A stretch of 64,000 nt of DNA, from assembly GCA_017398765.1 (NCBI GenBank), contig JAFQEY010000001.1:31531-95530 (forward strand), read 5' to 3'. Below, piece after piece: positions 1-8,099 of the stretch. Position 1 is the first letter of the stretch; each line of letters starts with the position of its first letter. The translations under genes and the position numbers were made by a program. Under the pieces are notes generated by a model, which searched no databases, was not told the origin of the DNA, and worked only from the letters and a program-made list of their open reading frames with translations. This DNA comes from Akkermansia sp. (GTDB lineage: Bacteria > Verrucomicrobiota > Verrucomicrobiia > Verrucomicrobiales > Akkermansiaceae).

Positions 1-252
1 TGCCATCAACAAAAACGCGTTGAATCTGGTCATGCTCCGCATGCTAACACAAACACGCTTCCCTGTACAGGTAAAAAAACGAATACCCGATGCAGCTTGA
101 TGAAACATGCTGATTTTCAACAAATGGCTCACGGTTAAAATTAGAGAAAAGCGCATCTGATAGTTAGAACACACGCGGCAGAAACAGCCAAAACTGCCCC
201 CCTCATTCATGTCTGTTCGCGCATTTCCGCGGGGGGACAACAATGCTTGAGC
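1..252. other. Gene-free left edge
   Basis: No open frame with recognisable content is seen here on either strand. The sequence is mixed in composition, with a run of C near 197 and of G near 231. It ends at the promoter of the membrane protein gene at 290. It may hold the upstream region of a gene lying left of the window. Confidence 0.4.
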
Positions 253-280
253 TTGACACGTCAATATGATTTGGTAGAAT
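253..280 (+). promoter_or_regulatory. Sigma-70-type promoter, near-leaderless
   Basis: TTGACA at 253-258 and TAGAAT at 275-280 are separated by 16 bp. The first ATG of the downstream gene is at 290, only 9 nt after the -10 hexamer, so the transcript should have almost no leader. Confidence 0.6.
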
Positions 281-289
281 ACCCGCGTT

Positions 290-709
290 ATGCAGATGAC
301 CGTCACCACGGGCTATGTTATGGCTTCATTATTTGCGCTGTGTGGATTATCCAACAGTGTACGGTTCTGCCTGTACGGGTATACCGGAGAAGCGGGCATT
401 TTTCTGCGGGGGGTGGCAATAGAAGGATGGCCACTGGCAGCAGCCGCCATCATCCTGCTGCTGGTTCAAATCCTCTGCCGGCTGGAACAGCTGCATATCA
501 ATCCGCCATCAGGAGCGCGGCAGAATCTGCGCACCACGAGCAGGATAACCCCTCCCCGTAAAAAGCAAAACACGGAACAGCGCAGAATGCCGGAGCACTT
601 TTTCCCGGTGCATCATCCGGAACAAGCGGTCAGGGAATCCGAGCCCGATACTTTCCCTGAGGCACAGAAAAACACCGAAAGAAAACTGCAATTTTTCAAG
701 ATAAACTGA
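290..709 (+). CDS. Small two-helix membrane protein, unknown function
   Basis: A 139-residue protein not recognised as any family. It shows two hydrophobic segments, roughly residues 8-30 and 45-63, followed by a long polar, basic tail rich in Arg, Lys, Glu and Pro, so it is probably an inner-membrane protein with a cytoplasmic tail. The start at 290 is chosen because the -10 hexamer ends 9 nt upstream; ATG at 320 (residue 11) is an alternative. It ends 7 bp before the AmgK-like kinase gene, so the two are probably co-transcribed. An overlapping frame from 247 has no promoter support and was not used. Confidence 0.5.
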   Translation: MQMTVTTGYVMASLFALCGLSNSVRFCLYGYTGEAGIFLRGVAIEGWPLAAAAIILLLVQILCRLEQLHINPPSGARQNLRTTSRITPPRKKQNTEQRRMPEHFFPVHHPEQAVRESEPDTFPEAQKNTERKLQFFKIN

Positions 710-716
710 CTCACGC

Positions 717-1679
717 ATGATTGAGACTCCCCCCAATGCTGCTGCCATATCAGCGCAATTGGCGCAGCAATATACCGGCAGACTGACAGCGCCGGATATG
801 CTGCAGCCGGTGGCGGCCGGTGCCTCCGGGCGCAGTATCATGCGGGTACACGGGCTGGTGGCTATCCACTGGACGGGGGCTCGCGCAGACAACAATTCCT
901 TTCTTCCCGCCGCGCACGGGCTTGCCGCAGCCGGCATTCATGTGCCGGCTATTCTGGCAGAAAAGAAGCTGCCGAACAACTGCGGCGTATGCCTGACGGA
1001 GGATTTGGGCACGGTTGATATACTGTCGCTGAAAAATGCCCCCACAGCACAGAAAACAGAGGCCTACCGCCAAGCCATTGACACGCTGATTCCTTTCTGG
1101 CGTCTGAAACCGGACTGGGCACTGCAACCGCCGTTTGATGCCGCGCTGTACCGCTGGGAACAGGAATATTTTGCCGAGCATTTCCTCGGCACCCATCTCG
1201 GACAAAATCCGACCCCTTTTCTCAAAAATCCTGCCCTGCGGGACATGAGCGAGTGGCTGGCCGGTCTCCCGCGTGTGCCGGTACACCGTGATTGCCAAAG
1301 TCAGAATATCATGCTGAAAGACGGTCTGGCATGGCTTATCGACTTTCAGGGCATGCGCATGGGACTGGCAGAATACGACATAGCCTCCCTGCTCTATGAC
1401 CCGTACATGGAGCTCAGTGACGAGGAACGCCGGGGGCTTCTGGACTACCTGCAGCAACGGCGTGATGCCGTGGATGCACGCATCCTCAACGCCTGTGCCA
1501 TGCAGCGCCTCATGCAGGCCCTGGGGGCTTTTGCCAACATAGGGCACAATTCCGGCAAACGCTGGTATCTGCAGCAAATTCCCGCCGCACTGACAGCACT
1601 GCGGCAAGTTATCTCCAACACTCCGGAGGATTCACCCGCCCACGCAGCAGCCGCATGTCTTCGTCTCGTCATAAAATAA
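717..1679 (+). CDS. Aminoglycoside phosphotransferase-fold kinase, AmgK-like
   Basis: A 320-residue APH-family small-molecule kinase. The catalytic loop HRDCQSQNIM is at residues 190-199 (catalytic Asp192), and the metal-binding Asp209 lies in LIDFQGMRMG, followed by YDIASLLYDPY. These loops match AmgK, the anomeric N-acetylmuramate/N-acetylglucosamine 1-kinase of cell-wall recycling, better than true antibiotic phosphotransferases. The length (about 320-340) also fits. No MurU nucleotidyltransferase, the usual partner, is in the window, so the substrate is inferred. The gene follows a small membrane protein by 7 bp and overlaps the CHASE2-like gene by 25 bp. A generic APH kinase of unknown substrate remains possible. 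Confidence 0.72.
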   Translation: MIETPPNAAAISAQLAQQYTGRLTAPDMLQPVAAGASGRSIMRVHGLVAIHWTGARADNNSFLPAAHGLAAAGIHVPAILAEKKLPNNCGVCLTEDLGTVDILSLKNAPTAQKTEAYRQAIDTLIPFWRLKPDWALQPPFDAALYRWEQEYFAEHFLGTHLGQNPTPFLKNPALRDMSEWLAGLPRVPVHRDCQSQNIMLKDGLAWLIDFQGMRMGLAEYDIASLLYDPYMELSDEERRGLLDYLQQRRDAVDARILNACAMQRLMQALGAFANIGHNSGKRWYLQQIPAALTALRQVISNTPEDSPAHAAAACLRLVIK

Positions 1680-3013
1680 AACACCGTGTCAGTATCCTCG
1701 GAGCTCTGTTCTGGACCGGGCTTATAGCCGCAGTCTGGTTCATCGGGCGTCTGTATCTGCCGGACTTCTGGTTCTATGATGCAGCAAATGCTATCAACAA
1801 GACGGCGAGCCCCTCTGTGGAGGGTGAGCATATCCAGCTTGTCCCGGCAGGGGGAGAAGTGCAGAAAGCCCCCTACACCGTGGAGCACCGGGAGCTCATC
1901 TGCCCGCTTGTGGGCGTGGCTGAGCTGAGCAATGATGCATGCTCTGCAAGTTTTGCCGCTCTGCCGCTGGGGCCGCAAGACATGGCCGTGCTACTGAATC
2001 GCTTGAAACAAAGTGGCGTGCAGGACATAGCCCTCTCCTCTCCGCTGACCTGGCAACAGGAAACAGGGGATATGTCGCGTGAAATGTTTTGCCGAGTCAT
2101 GCAGGCTTTTCCGCATGCAGTGGCAGGCTTACGCGGGCGCACGGCTGCCCAGCCGGATTTCACCCCGCTGGAGCTGCGCCAGTCTGCCATACCCGCCGAA
2201 AATGTGCAGGGAGATGCCCGTGGATTGCCCGTGGCAAACCGCCCCTTGCCCAACAGCCTGACCACCACCCCGGATTCGCTCAACGTGGTGTGGGCCCCCG
2301 ACTGGCTACAGGATGAACCCCACACTCACAAGCCCTCTGCCGTGGAGCAGATGTCCTTTCCCCTGCTGATGAGATGGAACGGTGAAACCATCCCAACGCT
2401 TCCTTTCCGCTTGGCTCTCATGCGCTTGGGCCTAAAGCCCGATGATGTTCAGGTGAAGCTGGGAGAAAGCATTACCTACGGTGGAATCACGCGCCCGCTG
2501 GATCGGCACGGGCGCACCCGTATCCGCGAGGCGCAAGTGCTCACCCTGCCGCTGGCAGATGTGGTGAGTGGGAAAAATATACGTGAAAAACTGGGGGAGA
2601 ATTCCTGCGTGGTGATGGAAGAACCCGCCCCCAAACAAAACACCCCCGGGCGAGCAGAGCGGCTGGGGCTGACAGTTTCCCAGCTTGCCGGCACGGAAAA
2701 AATCACCCATGAAACAGCATACCGCATAATCGGTGACCATGCTCTGCATGAGTATGTTCTGCTGAGAGGCTGGCAGCAGTACAGTATAGCCGGCACCTGC
2801 CTGCTGCTTATTCTGCTCATCCTGCCGCGCTTCCCCGGTATCCTGCGTTGGGCGGTTCTGACAGCGGCTCCCACATGGCTTTTGTGGGAAGCTTGGGAGG
2901 CCTCTGCTCACAATTGGATTCCGATTTCTACACTGCTGCTCTGCTGGGTGATTTTCCTGATTGCCGTATGCGTGCTCAGACCGACAAAGAAAGGGCTTTT
3001 TGACCGGCGGTAG
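1655..3013 (+). CDS. CHASE2-like extracytoplasmic sensor membrane protein without output domain
   Basis: A 452-residue protein with one N-terminal helix (about residues 14-32), a large extracytoplasmic domain, and two or three helices near the C-terminus (about 373-440). The block around residues 245-285 (PFRLALMRLGL, then TRPLDRHGRTRI) resembles the end of CHASE2 sensor domains, where a lipid-facing PLDxxGR segment precedes paired helices. Unlike typical CHASE2 proteins there is no kinase, cyclase or GGDEF domain after the helices; the protein stops with a short basic tail. It starts inside the AmgK-like gene (25-bp overlap), which suggests translational coupling. Its 3' end overlaps the convergent lipoprotein gene by 38 bp. 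Confidence 0.6.
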   Translation: MSSSRHKIKHRVSILGALFWTGLIAAVWFIGRLYLPDFWFYDAANAINKTASPSVEGEHIQLVPAGGEVQKAPYTVEHRELICPLVGVAELSNDACSASFAALPLGPQDMAVLLNRLKQSGVQDIALSSPLTWQQETGDMSREMFCRVMQAFPHAVAGLRGRTAAQPDFTPLELRQSAIPAENVQGDARGLPVANRPLPNSLTTTPDSLNVVWAPDWLQDEPHTHKPSAVEQMSFPLLMRWNGETIPTLPFRLALMRLGLKPDDVQVKLGESITYGGITRPLDRHGRTRIREAQVLTLPLADVVSGKNIREKLGENSCVVMEEPAPKQNTPGRAERLGLTVSQLAGTEKITHETAYRIIGDHALHEYVLLRGWQQYSIAGTCLLLILLILPRFPGILRWAVLTAAPTWLLWEAWEASAHNWIPISTLLLCWVIFLIAVCVLRPTKKGLFDRR

Positions 3014-3821
3014 CAGGCTTGTTCCCGCGGAAATAGAGCCGCCGGTTCGGACCGTCCAGCCAGACCTCCACCTGATTCAGAATCTGATTCCCCAGCACCA
3101 CATGCGGTGTATTGAAGAAACTTTCGCACACCATCACGTCCTCCAGCTGCAGACGCCCCAGCTGAAGCCGTGGCACCGGCACCACCGCTATGCGGAAATA
3201 GCCACCCGCCGCCGGGCTGTCCCCGCTGAACTGTAACACCCTGGCATTTGGGTATGCTTTCATGAAGCGTTTCCACTTATCCGGCGGCAGATATACGGCA
3301 TGCGGCGCACCACTGTCAAGCATACACTCACCCAGACCATCCACATGTACCATGGGCGGGCCCCATTCAGAGACAGCCACACTGTCCCACGTTCTGACCG
3401 TCTCCGGCAATTTCTCACGGAACTCGTGCCGCCCGCCCGCATAGTCCAGGTGCCACACATAACGCCGCAGAACAGGCCAGCCAATCAAACCATCCGTTGT
3501 GGCAAAAAATGAATGAATCACCGGGCAATTTTCCTGCACCGGGGCTTTTTCTTTCTGCAAGCGGATATCCAGGGGGCTGGGCTGCTGCGGTTTTCCCCAG
3601 CGCACCTTGGCTCCCAGTTCCATAGCTGTTACAGGGAAAACAGCGGCAGGAAGCCGGGAGCCGGTATCGGCTCCCATAGTCAGTTTTTCTCCCTTGCTCC
3701 AGGCATGGATTTCCGGCATTCTCTCCGGCGGATTCACCGCAGAGATACCCATGTCCAATCTGGTACGACACCCCGGCAGCAACACGACCGCCGCCAACAG
3801 CAACAGACATATTCTCGTCAT
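2976..3821 (-). CDS. Lipoprotein with retropepsin-like aspartic protease fold
   Basis: A 281-residue protein with a lipoprotein signal peptide ending LLPGC (acylated Cys18). Two retropepsin-type signatures are visible: ADTGS (Asp52) and MLDSGAPHAVYL (Asp169), the second followed by a hydrophobic stretch ending VVLGNQILNQVEVWLDGPNRRLYF, close to the LLGxxFL region of aspartyl proteases. It may be a secreted protease or a catalytically weak binding protein, since bacterial members of this fold are mostly uncharacterised. It lies downstream of pgi on the same strand, but a strong terminator separates the two. The 3' end overlaps the CHASE2-like gene tail to tail. Confidence 0.6.
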   Translation of the reverse strand: MTRICLLLLAAVVLLPGCRTRLDMGISAVNPPERMPEIHAWSKGEKLTMGADTGSRLPAAVFPVTAMELGAKVRWGKPQQPSPLDIRLQKEKAPVQENCPVIHSFFATTDGLIGWPVLRRYVWHLDYAGGRHEFREKLPETVRTWDSVAVSEWGPPMVHVDGLGECMLDSGAPHAVYLPPDKWKRFMKAYPNARVLQFSGDSPAAGGYFRIAVVPVPRLQLGRLQLEDVMVCESFFNTPHVVLGNQILNQVEVWLDGPNRRLYFRGNKPATAGQKALSLSV

Positions 3822-3834
3822 GTCCGTTGTGATG

Positions 3835-3872
3835 AAAAAAAGCTCCCAAACCGCTGATAAACGGTTGGGAGC
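3835..3872 (-). terminator. Rho-independent terminator of pgi
   Basis: An 11-bp stem (3842-3853 with 3862-3872, one bulged base) around an 8-nt loop, followed on the minus strand by seven T residues (3835-3841). Confidence 0.85.
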
Positions 3873-3898
3873 ATTTGTAAACCTGTTAAATTCAGCAG

Positions 3899-5434
3899 TT
3901 AAGGCTTAGCAAAGGTATCACAGCAGGGGCACTCCCCAATAGACCAGGATGCCTTGCCGGATTCCGCTATATGAACCAGAGCGTGGTAGGTATCCTCCGC
4001 ATCCGCTGAAACCTTGGCGGCAATATCGGCAGCCGTGGCGGGCTCTGTGGTCAATGCAGCCTCAGCAGCAGCCAGCAGCTTCAGGAAAACATTTGCTGCC
4101 AGCTTACCGGCCTGCACGCCGGGCTGGTGGTAGGCATTGATGTGGATAAGGCTGGCGTAAAAGCTCACAGCACGCTCAAAGAGTGCAATGAGCTGTCCAA
4201 GGGTGTAGGCATTCACCGTGGGAATGGAGATGGTAATATTCTGCCGTCCACTCTCCGTAAGAGCCTTACGAGTACCGCGCAAGAAACCCTGCAGATAGTC
4301 TCCGGCGGTGAAATCCCCCTCCACCTTCACCGTATCGGTGGGAGCCTGACGCACCTCGATAAACGTAACAAAGAAGTTATTGATACCATCTCGCAGCTGT
4401 TGGACGTAGGCATGCTGGTCAGTAGACCCCTTGTTTCCGTATACGGAAATGCCCTGGTGCACCGTCTTGCCGTCCAAATCCAATTCCTTGCCGAGAGACT
4501 CCATGATAAGCTGCTGCAGGTATTTGGAGAAGAGTACAAGGCTATCCTTGTAGGGCAACACCACCATATCCTTCTTACCGTGCCCCTCACCTGCGGCATA
4601 CCATGCCAATGCCAGGCGCATAGACATATTCGTGGCCGTATCAGCCACACGGGTGCGAGCATCCATATCCGCAGCCCCTTTGAGCAGGCTGTCAACGTCC
4701 ACCCCCTGGAGAGATGCGGGAACCAGCCCCACCACAGATGTCTCAGAGGTGCGACCACCTACCCAGTCCTCCATGGGGAAGCGCTTCAGCCAGCCCTCTG
4801 CCACAGCCACCTTGTCCAGCGTGGATCCCACACCGGTGACAGCCACTGCCTGCGGGGCAAAGGGAACGCCCTTGGAGGCAAAATAAGACTGAGCGCAAAC
4901 CATGCCGTTGCGCGTTTCAGGGGTACCACCACTCTTGGAGATAACCACCGCAAGCGTTTCCTCCAGCGGCAGAGTATCCAGTACCTTGTACATGCCGTCC
5001 GGATCGGTGTTATCCAGAAATGCCATCTTGAGACCGTCAGCCGGCAAGGCATCTGCGACAAGCTCAGGGCCGAGGGCCGAGCCGCCGATACCAATCACCA
5101 GACAGGTGCTGTATTTCTGACCGTTAGGCGCAAGGATTTTACCACCCAGCACATCTGCGGCAAAAGCCTTCAGATCAGCCAGCGGTCCCTCTATGGCGGC
5201 ACGCAGCTCCGGGGTGGGGGCAATGGAGCTGTTGCGCAGCCAGTAGTGACCAACCATGCGGTTTTCGTCCGGGTTAGCAATCACGCCGCTTTCCAACGCA
5301 GCAATGTCGCCGTAAGCGCAGTCAATGAGCGGTTTCATCTCTGCCAGAAATTCAGGAGTAAGCGGCAGGCGGGATAAATCCAGAGAAATCCCCATGTCGG
5401 GGTAACGCAATAGTTGCTGTGCGTACTGTTTCAT
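3899..5434 (-). CDS. pgi: Glucose-6-phosphate isomerase
   Basis: Interconverts glucose 6-phosphate and fructose 6-phosphate in the cytoplasm (glycolysis, gluconeogenesis, hexosamine supply). The protein aligns with the PGI family throughout: the SIS-domain stretch CLVIGIGGSALGPEL, the VVISKSGGTPETRNGM phosphate-binding loop, and GGRTSETSVVG. The length of 511 residues is normal. The open frame continues to 5479, but MKQYAQQLLRYPDMG at 5434 is preferred because a consensus promoter has its TATAAT 10 nt upstream of this ATG and would otherwise lie inside the coding sequence. The gene is monocistronic: its own promoter upstream and a strong terminator downstream. Confidence 0.95.
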   Translation of the reverse strand: MKQYAQQLLRYPDMGISLDLSRLPLTPEFLAEMKPLIDCAYGDIAALESGVIANPDENRMVGHYWLRNSSIAPTPELRAAIEGPLADLKAFAADVLGGKILAPNGQKYSTCLVIGIGGSALGPELVADALPADGLKMAFLDNTDPDGMYKVLDTLPLEETLAVVISKSGGTPETRNGMVCAQSYFASKGVPFAPQAVAVTGVGSTLDKVAVAEGWLKRFPMEDWVGGRTSETSVVGLVPASLQGVDVDSLLKGAADMDARTRVADTATNMSMRLALAWYAAGEGHGKKDMVVLPYKDSLVLFSKYLQQLIMESLGKELDLDGKTVHQGISVYGNKGSTDQHAYVQQLRDGINNFFVTFIEVRQAPTDTVKVEGDFTAGDYLQGFLRGTRKALTESGRQNITISIPTVNAYTLGQLIALFERAVSFYASLIHINAYHQPGVQAGKLAANVFLKLLAAAEAALTTEPATAADIAAKVSADAEDTYHALVHIAESGKASWSIGECPCCDTFAKP

Positions 5435-5444
5435 AACGGGGCAC

Positions 5445-5473
5445 ATTATACTCCGCCGCCGCCCTGCTGACAA
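5445..5473 (-). promoter_or_regulatory. Strong near-leaderless promoter of pgi
   Basis: TTGTCA (5468-5473) and a perfect TATAAT (5445-5450) are 17 bp apart on the minus strand. The ATG at 5434 is 10 nt downstream of the -10 box, leaving about 3 nt of leader. Confidence 0.72.
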
Positions 5474-5633
5474 GCCCAATCGGAGTCACCCGCCAAATCA
5501 CCTCATCTTGCTCCGCTCACTCCATTATCCCGGCGCGGTGCTCCGGCAATGAATTCAGGAGCCTGCACAGCATTTGTCAACGCTGAACTTTGGGCTTGCC
5601 AAAAACATTTATTCATGGAAAATGGGTCTCCAC

Positions 5634-6953
5634 ATGAACTCTTCCACCATTTCGAGAGAATTACCGGTCAGCCGGCACAGCAGAGCCTGGCTTATCCTGA
5701 GTCCGCTGCTGGTCTTTTTCCTGCTGTATGTGGGAGTTTCCGTTGTCTCCGGAGATTTCTACACCATGCCGGTTACCGTTGCTTTCATGGCGGCCTCTGC
5801 CTGGGCCCTCATCATCTCCCGCCCCGGCAACTTTATGAAGCGAGTGGAGCGTTTCTCCGCCGGGGCCGCACACCGTAATATCATGATGATGATATGGATT
5901 TTCATCATGGCCGGGGCCTTTGCCTCCGCAGCCAAATACATCGGGGCCGTAGATGCCACGGTGAACCTGACCCTGTCTTTCCTGCCAACAAACATGGTGC
6001 TTGCCGGCGTGTTTCTGGCGGCCTGTGTCATCTCCCTGTCCATGGGCACCTCCGTGGGCACCATTGTGGCACTCATGCCCGTGGCAGCCGGGCTTGCCAA
6101 CAAAGGGGAGCTGAGTCTCCCGCTCATTGCCGGGGCTGTGGTAGGCGGAGCGTTTTTCGGAGATAATCTATCATTCATCTCAGACACAACCATTGCCGCA
6201 ACCCGAACACAGGGATGCAGCATGAAAGACAAGTTTCGCTCCAATATTCGCATTGTCGCGCCGGCTGCCGCCGGAGTCTTTATCCTCTATATCATCCTGG
6301 GAAGCGGCAACAGCACGGACATCAGCACGGGGGAAATAGCGTGGGCACGCGTGCTGCCGTATCTGCTGGTGCTGGTAACCGCTATCTGCGGAATGAATGT
6401 GATGCTGGTATTGGCACTGGGTATCCTGTCCACCGGTGTCGTGACTCTGTGCAGCGACTCATTCGGCACCATGCCATGGGCAAGTGCCATGGGTCAGGGC
6501 ATTGTGGGCATGGGAGAGCTCATTATCGTAACGCTTCTGGCCGGAGGCATGCTGGAGCTCATTCGTTACAACGGTGGGCTTTCCTACATTATCCGCCACC
6601 TCACCGCCGGTGTTCGGGGAAAACGCGGGGGCGAACTGAGTATAGCACTCATGGTCTCTCTGGCCAACATGTGCACCGCCAACAACACCGTGGCTATCGT
6701 AACCATGGGCGATATTGCCCGCCGCATTTCCCGGCAGTTCGGCATTCCTGCCCCACGGGCTGCCAGTCTGCTGGATACCTTCTCCTGCATGGTGCAGGGA
6801 CTGATTCCCTACGGAGCGCAACTGCTCATGGCCTCAGCCATTGCCCATATCAGCGCGTTGGATATCATCCCGAATCTGTACTATCCCTTCGTCATGGGGG
6901 CGGTGGCATTGGGATTCATCCTGTTCAGTCGCCATAAGGAAGAGACACCATAA
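5634..6953 (+). CDS. Na+/H+ antiporter, NhaC family
   Basis: An inner-membrane antiporter exchanging sodium for protons. It has about eleven hydrophobic helices and the NhaC signature FGDNLSFISDTTIAATRTQG (residues about 174-193), plus the MGTSVGTIVALMPVA and TANNTVAIV motifs of the wider Na+/H+ antiporter superfamily. The frame opens earlier with TTG at 5574 and ATG at 5622; ATG 5634 gives 439 residues and starts close to the first helix, but the start is uncertain and no clear ribosome site decides it. A strong hairpin follows the gene. Members of this family may exchange organic ions (for example malate/lactate) instead. Confidence 0.85.
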   Translation: MNSSTISRELPVSRHSRAWLILSPLLVFFLLYVGVSVVSGDFYTMPVTVAFMAASAWALIISRPGNFMKRVERFSAGAAHRNIMMMIWIFIMAGAFASAAKYIGAVDATVNLTLSFLPTNMVLAGVFLAACVISLSMGTSVGTIVALMPVAAGLANKGELSLPLIAGAVVGGAFFGDNLSFISDTTIAATRTQGCSMKDKFRSNIRIVAPAAAGVFILYIILGSGNSTDISTGEIAWARVLPYLLVLVTAICGMNVMLVLALGILSTGVVTLCSDSFGTMPWASAMGQGIVGMGELIIVTLLAGGMLELIRYNGGLSYIIRHLTAGVRGKRGGELSIALMVSLANMCTANNTVAIVTMGDIARRISRQFGIPAPRAASLLDTFSCMVQGLIPYGAQLLMASAIAHISALDIIPNLYYPFVMGAVALGFILFSRHKEETP

Positions 6954-6983
6954 CACCGCAGAAACCCACGTACCCCGAACAAA

Positions 6984-7022
6984 AATCCCCGCAGAATCTC
7001 AACGAAACCTGCGGGGATTTTT
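6984..7022. terminator. Bidirectional terminator between convergent genes
   Basis: A perfect 11-bp stem (6984-6994 with 7009-7019) with A residues before it and T residues after it. It can stop the antiporter transcript on the plus strand and the 7040-8038 transcript on the minus strand. Confidence 0.9.
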
Positions 7023-7039
7023 CGCTGTTCACAGCACTG

Positions 7040-8038
7040 CTACTTCCTGGGCTTGAGCGGTACCGCGTGGAATGGTTGGGGCTTGGCCCCGGTGAATCCG
7101 GGATTCATGGAAGCAATCATCTCATTGGTCACGGTGAATGAGAAAGAGCCGCCTTGAGCATCATCTCCCGGGTCAATAATGTGGTCAAACACGCATACCG
7201 CCTTATTTCCCGGTGTTTCAGGCATCACAAAGAGCCCGATTGCCATGGCATGCTTCTGTTTCTCACTCGTGGTGCGGATGGTGTAGGTAATGGTGTTGAG
7301 CCCGCGTTTCAAACCGCCGGAGATTACGTCCGCGCGGCGTTCATCCGCAAATTGGTGGAGAGAGATACCATTGACGCGCATATCAATCTCTCTCCCCTGC
7401 GCATCCACAAACACCTTACCGATAAGCTGTGGGAAAGGACAGGTGGGCGGTACTTCCGGGGCTTTGGTATAGGGGTGAAAGCCATCCTGCTCCTGCAGCA
7501 CTGACAAGTCCCCCGCCCTGAGTCTTTTTTCCACCTGCGGCAAACGCCCGAGATTGAAGAACCGGCTCTGGTCAAAACGCCACTTCCCCCCCTCATGTAC
7601 AAATTCCAACACAAGCGCATTCATCTCAGATTTCCCTTTTTCGCCCAGTTGCACCCTACCCAGATAGGTGGCTGCCAGCGTGCGGTTAGTGGGGCCGGCA
7701 AGCGCACCCACATAGGAAAAGTTTTCCAGAGCAGGCGGCGCGGGCTGGTCACGGAAAATATCCTGCGGGAATTTTCCCTTCTGGGAAACAACAAGGTTGC
7801 GCACCTTGACCTGGCGGGATTGTGTGGTGCTATTGCGCCATGCATTTTCGTTGCCGCGCATCATGGCAACACGCCATGTATTGTAAATAGTATCAGCAAT
7901 ACTACGAGCCTGTTGCTGGTCAGGAACATTGAATTGCGGTGCTGAAGGAACCGTGGAAGCGACAGGCTGCCGGGCTGCCGCCACCCCCCACAGGGATACC
8001 ACACCCAATACAACCGAAAGAAAAATGGATTTCTTCAT
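7040..8038 (-). CDS. Secreted protein of unknown function
   Basis: A 332-residue protein with a clear Sec signal peptide (MKKS, a hydrophobic core, and a likely cut after GVAAA near residue 22). No catalytic family is recognised. The middle region (FSYVGALAGPTNRTLAATYLGRVQLGEKGKSEMNAL and so on) reads like a lipid-binding or NTF2-like periplasmic domain; the second half (VNGISLHQFADERRADVISGGLKRGLNTITYTIRT) looks like an all-beta module. Its promoter lies in the 61-bp gap shared with the divergent alpha/beta hydrolase gene, with a -10 hexamer exactly 6 nt before this ATG. Confidence 0.7.
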   Translation of the reverse strand: MKKSIFLSVVLGVVSLWGVAAARQPVASTVPSAPQFNVPDQQQARSIADTIYNTWRVAMMRGNENAWRNSTTQSRQVKVRNLVVSQKGKFPQDIFRDQPAPPALENFSYVGALAGPTNRTLAATYLGRVQLGEKGKSEMNALVLEFVHEGGKWRFDQSRFFNLGRLPQVEKRLRAGDLSVLQEQDGFHPYTKAPEVPPTCPFPQLIGKVFVDAQGREIDMRVNGISLHQFADERRADVISGGLKRGLNTITYTIRTTSEKQKHAMAIGLFVMPETPGNKAVCVFDHIIDPGDDAQGGSFSFTVTNEMIASMNPGFTGAKPQPFHAVPLKPRK

Positions 8039-8044
8039 GGTTAG

Positions 8045-8073
8045 AACCTACATCAGACTTGCCTTTTCTGCAA
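8045..8073 (-). promoter_or_regulatory. Leaderless-type promoter
   Basis: TTGCAG (8068-8073), a 17-bp spacer and TAGGTT (8045-8050). The ATG at 8038 begins 6 nt after the -10 box, so the transcript should start at or within a base of the start codon. Confidence 0.55.
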
Positions 8074-8087
8074 GAAAATTGCATACT
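8059..8087 (+). promoter_or_regulatory. Divergent promoter for the alpha/beta hydrolase-copA pair
   Basis: TTGCCT (8059-8064), 17 bp, CATACT (8082-8087). It overlaps the minus-strand promoter for 8038, so the two transcription units share about 45 bp of control sequence. Confidence 0.45.
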
Positions 8088-8099
8088 TGGGGTGGATTT

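Noticed and set aside
4127..5377. 416-codon plus-strand frame opposite pgi
   Set aside because: It is the antisense shadow of a well-conserved gene; its translation is His/Arg-rich with no domain, promoter or ribosome site.
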